Assembly: GCA_021788565.1 (NCBI GenBank)
Contig: JAJYKO010000494.1
Span: forward strand, 1-5,216
Length of the DNA: 5,216 nucleotides
Reading direction: 5' to 3'
From: Chloroflexota bacterium
GTDB lineage: Bacteria > Chloroflexota > UBA6077
In this document: positions 5,211 to 5,216 of the stretch, in pieces
How the letters are laid out: every line of letters starts with the position of its first letter
Numbering within the stretch: position 1 is the stretch's first letter
Made by a program: the position numbers and the translations under genes
Notes under the pieces: model-generated
The model's input: the letters and a program-made list of their open reading frames with translations, nothing else
Told to the model about the DNA's origin: nothing
Database searches by the model: none

Positions 5211-5216
5211 TGTTCC

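Larger units (their letters stand above)
4920..5216. other. 297-bp non-coding region rich in inverted repeats
   Basis: No gene is supported. After the S41 stop there is an AAGGAGG motif (4931-4937) with no usable start behind it. Then come three related copies of a GC-rich repeat in alternating orientation (listed separately). Between copies one and two lie two small perfect hairpins: CGTAT/ATACG at 4990-5005, and GGGCG/CGCCC at 5017-5030. CATACG at 5035-5040 can also pair with CGTATG at 4990-4995. None of these is followed by a T-run, so no standard terminator for the S41 gene is visible. Folded RNA from this region would nevertheless be highly structured. Confidence 0.6.

Noticed and set aside
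5041..5211. Insertion sequence with target-site duplication
   Set aside because: Inverted ends are present, but there is no transposase frame and the flanks (ACGT on the left, TGTT on the right) show no duplicated target beyond one T.

Overview
This is a chromosomal stretch of a GC-rich bacterium (about 60% G+C by eye) carrying five protein genes. Four products look membrane-bound or membrane-anchored, and the fifth is an exported lipoprotein protease. The taxonomic signal is weak. Frequent TTG starts, a lipoprotein-type HtrA with a Ser/Thr/Ala/Gly-rich linker, a TauE/SafE plus DUF1634 pair, and an S41 protein with an FGTGTV motif where FGKG is expected would all fit Chloroflexota or a neighbouring Terrabacteria phylum. 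This is inference from memory of such genomes, not from a search.

Layout: positions 1-244 hold no gene. They contain small hairpins and a strong 17-bp stem-loop (168-204) that looks like the terminator of the leftward gene. An HtrA/DegP-type trypsin-like protease with one PDZ domain runs leftward (1450-245) from a TTG start behind a strong Shine-Dalgarno. A 392-bp divergent intergenic region (1451-1842) follows. It is unusually rich in perfect palindromes but has no promoter I can call. A rightward two-gene operon then encodes a TauE/SafE-family anion (sulfite/organosulfonate-type) permease (1843-2682, also TTG) and a DUF1634 membrane protein (2679-3095), joined by an ATGA stop/start overlap. 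Converging on it is a short leftward NfeD-like protein (3484-3116). Divergent from NfeD is an S41/C-terminal-processing-peptidase-like protein with a PDZ domain (3669-4919). Its start is moved to the ATG behind GGAGGAGG.

The last 297 bp (4920-5216) contain the most unusual DNA. A roughly 169-bp nested inverted repeat (5042-5210) has perfect 28-bp outer arms and two further colinear paired blocks inside. A third, diverged copy of the arm lies at 4955-4981. This resembles a dispersed REP/BIME-like or MITE-like element. I see no transposase gene or target-site duplication.

How the genes fit together: three of the five products (HtrA, NfeD, S41/PDZ protein) belong to families linked to quality control of membrane or exported proteins. 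The TauE-DUF1634 pair is a separate transport unit. The S41 protein keeps the position of the nucleophilic serine but has threonine where the general-base lysine should be, so it may be a pseudo-protease or use different chemistry. I found no complete new defence or mobile system. The best leads are the S41 active-site change, the nested repeat, and the palindrome-rich divergent control region.
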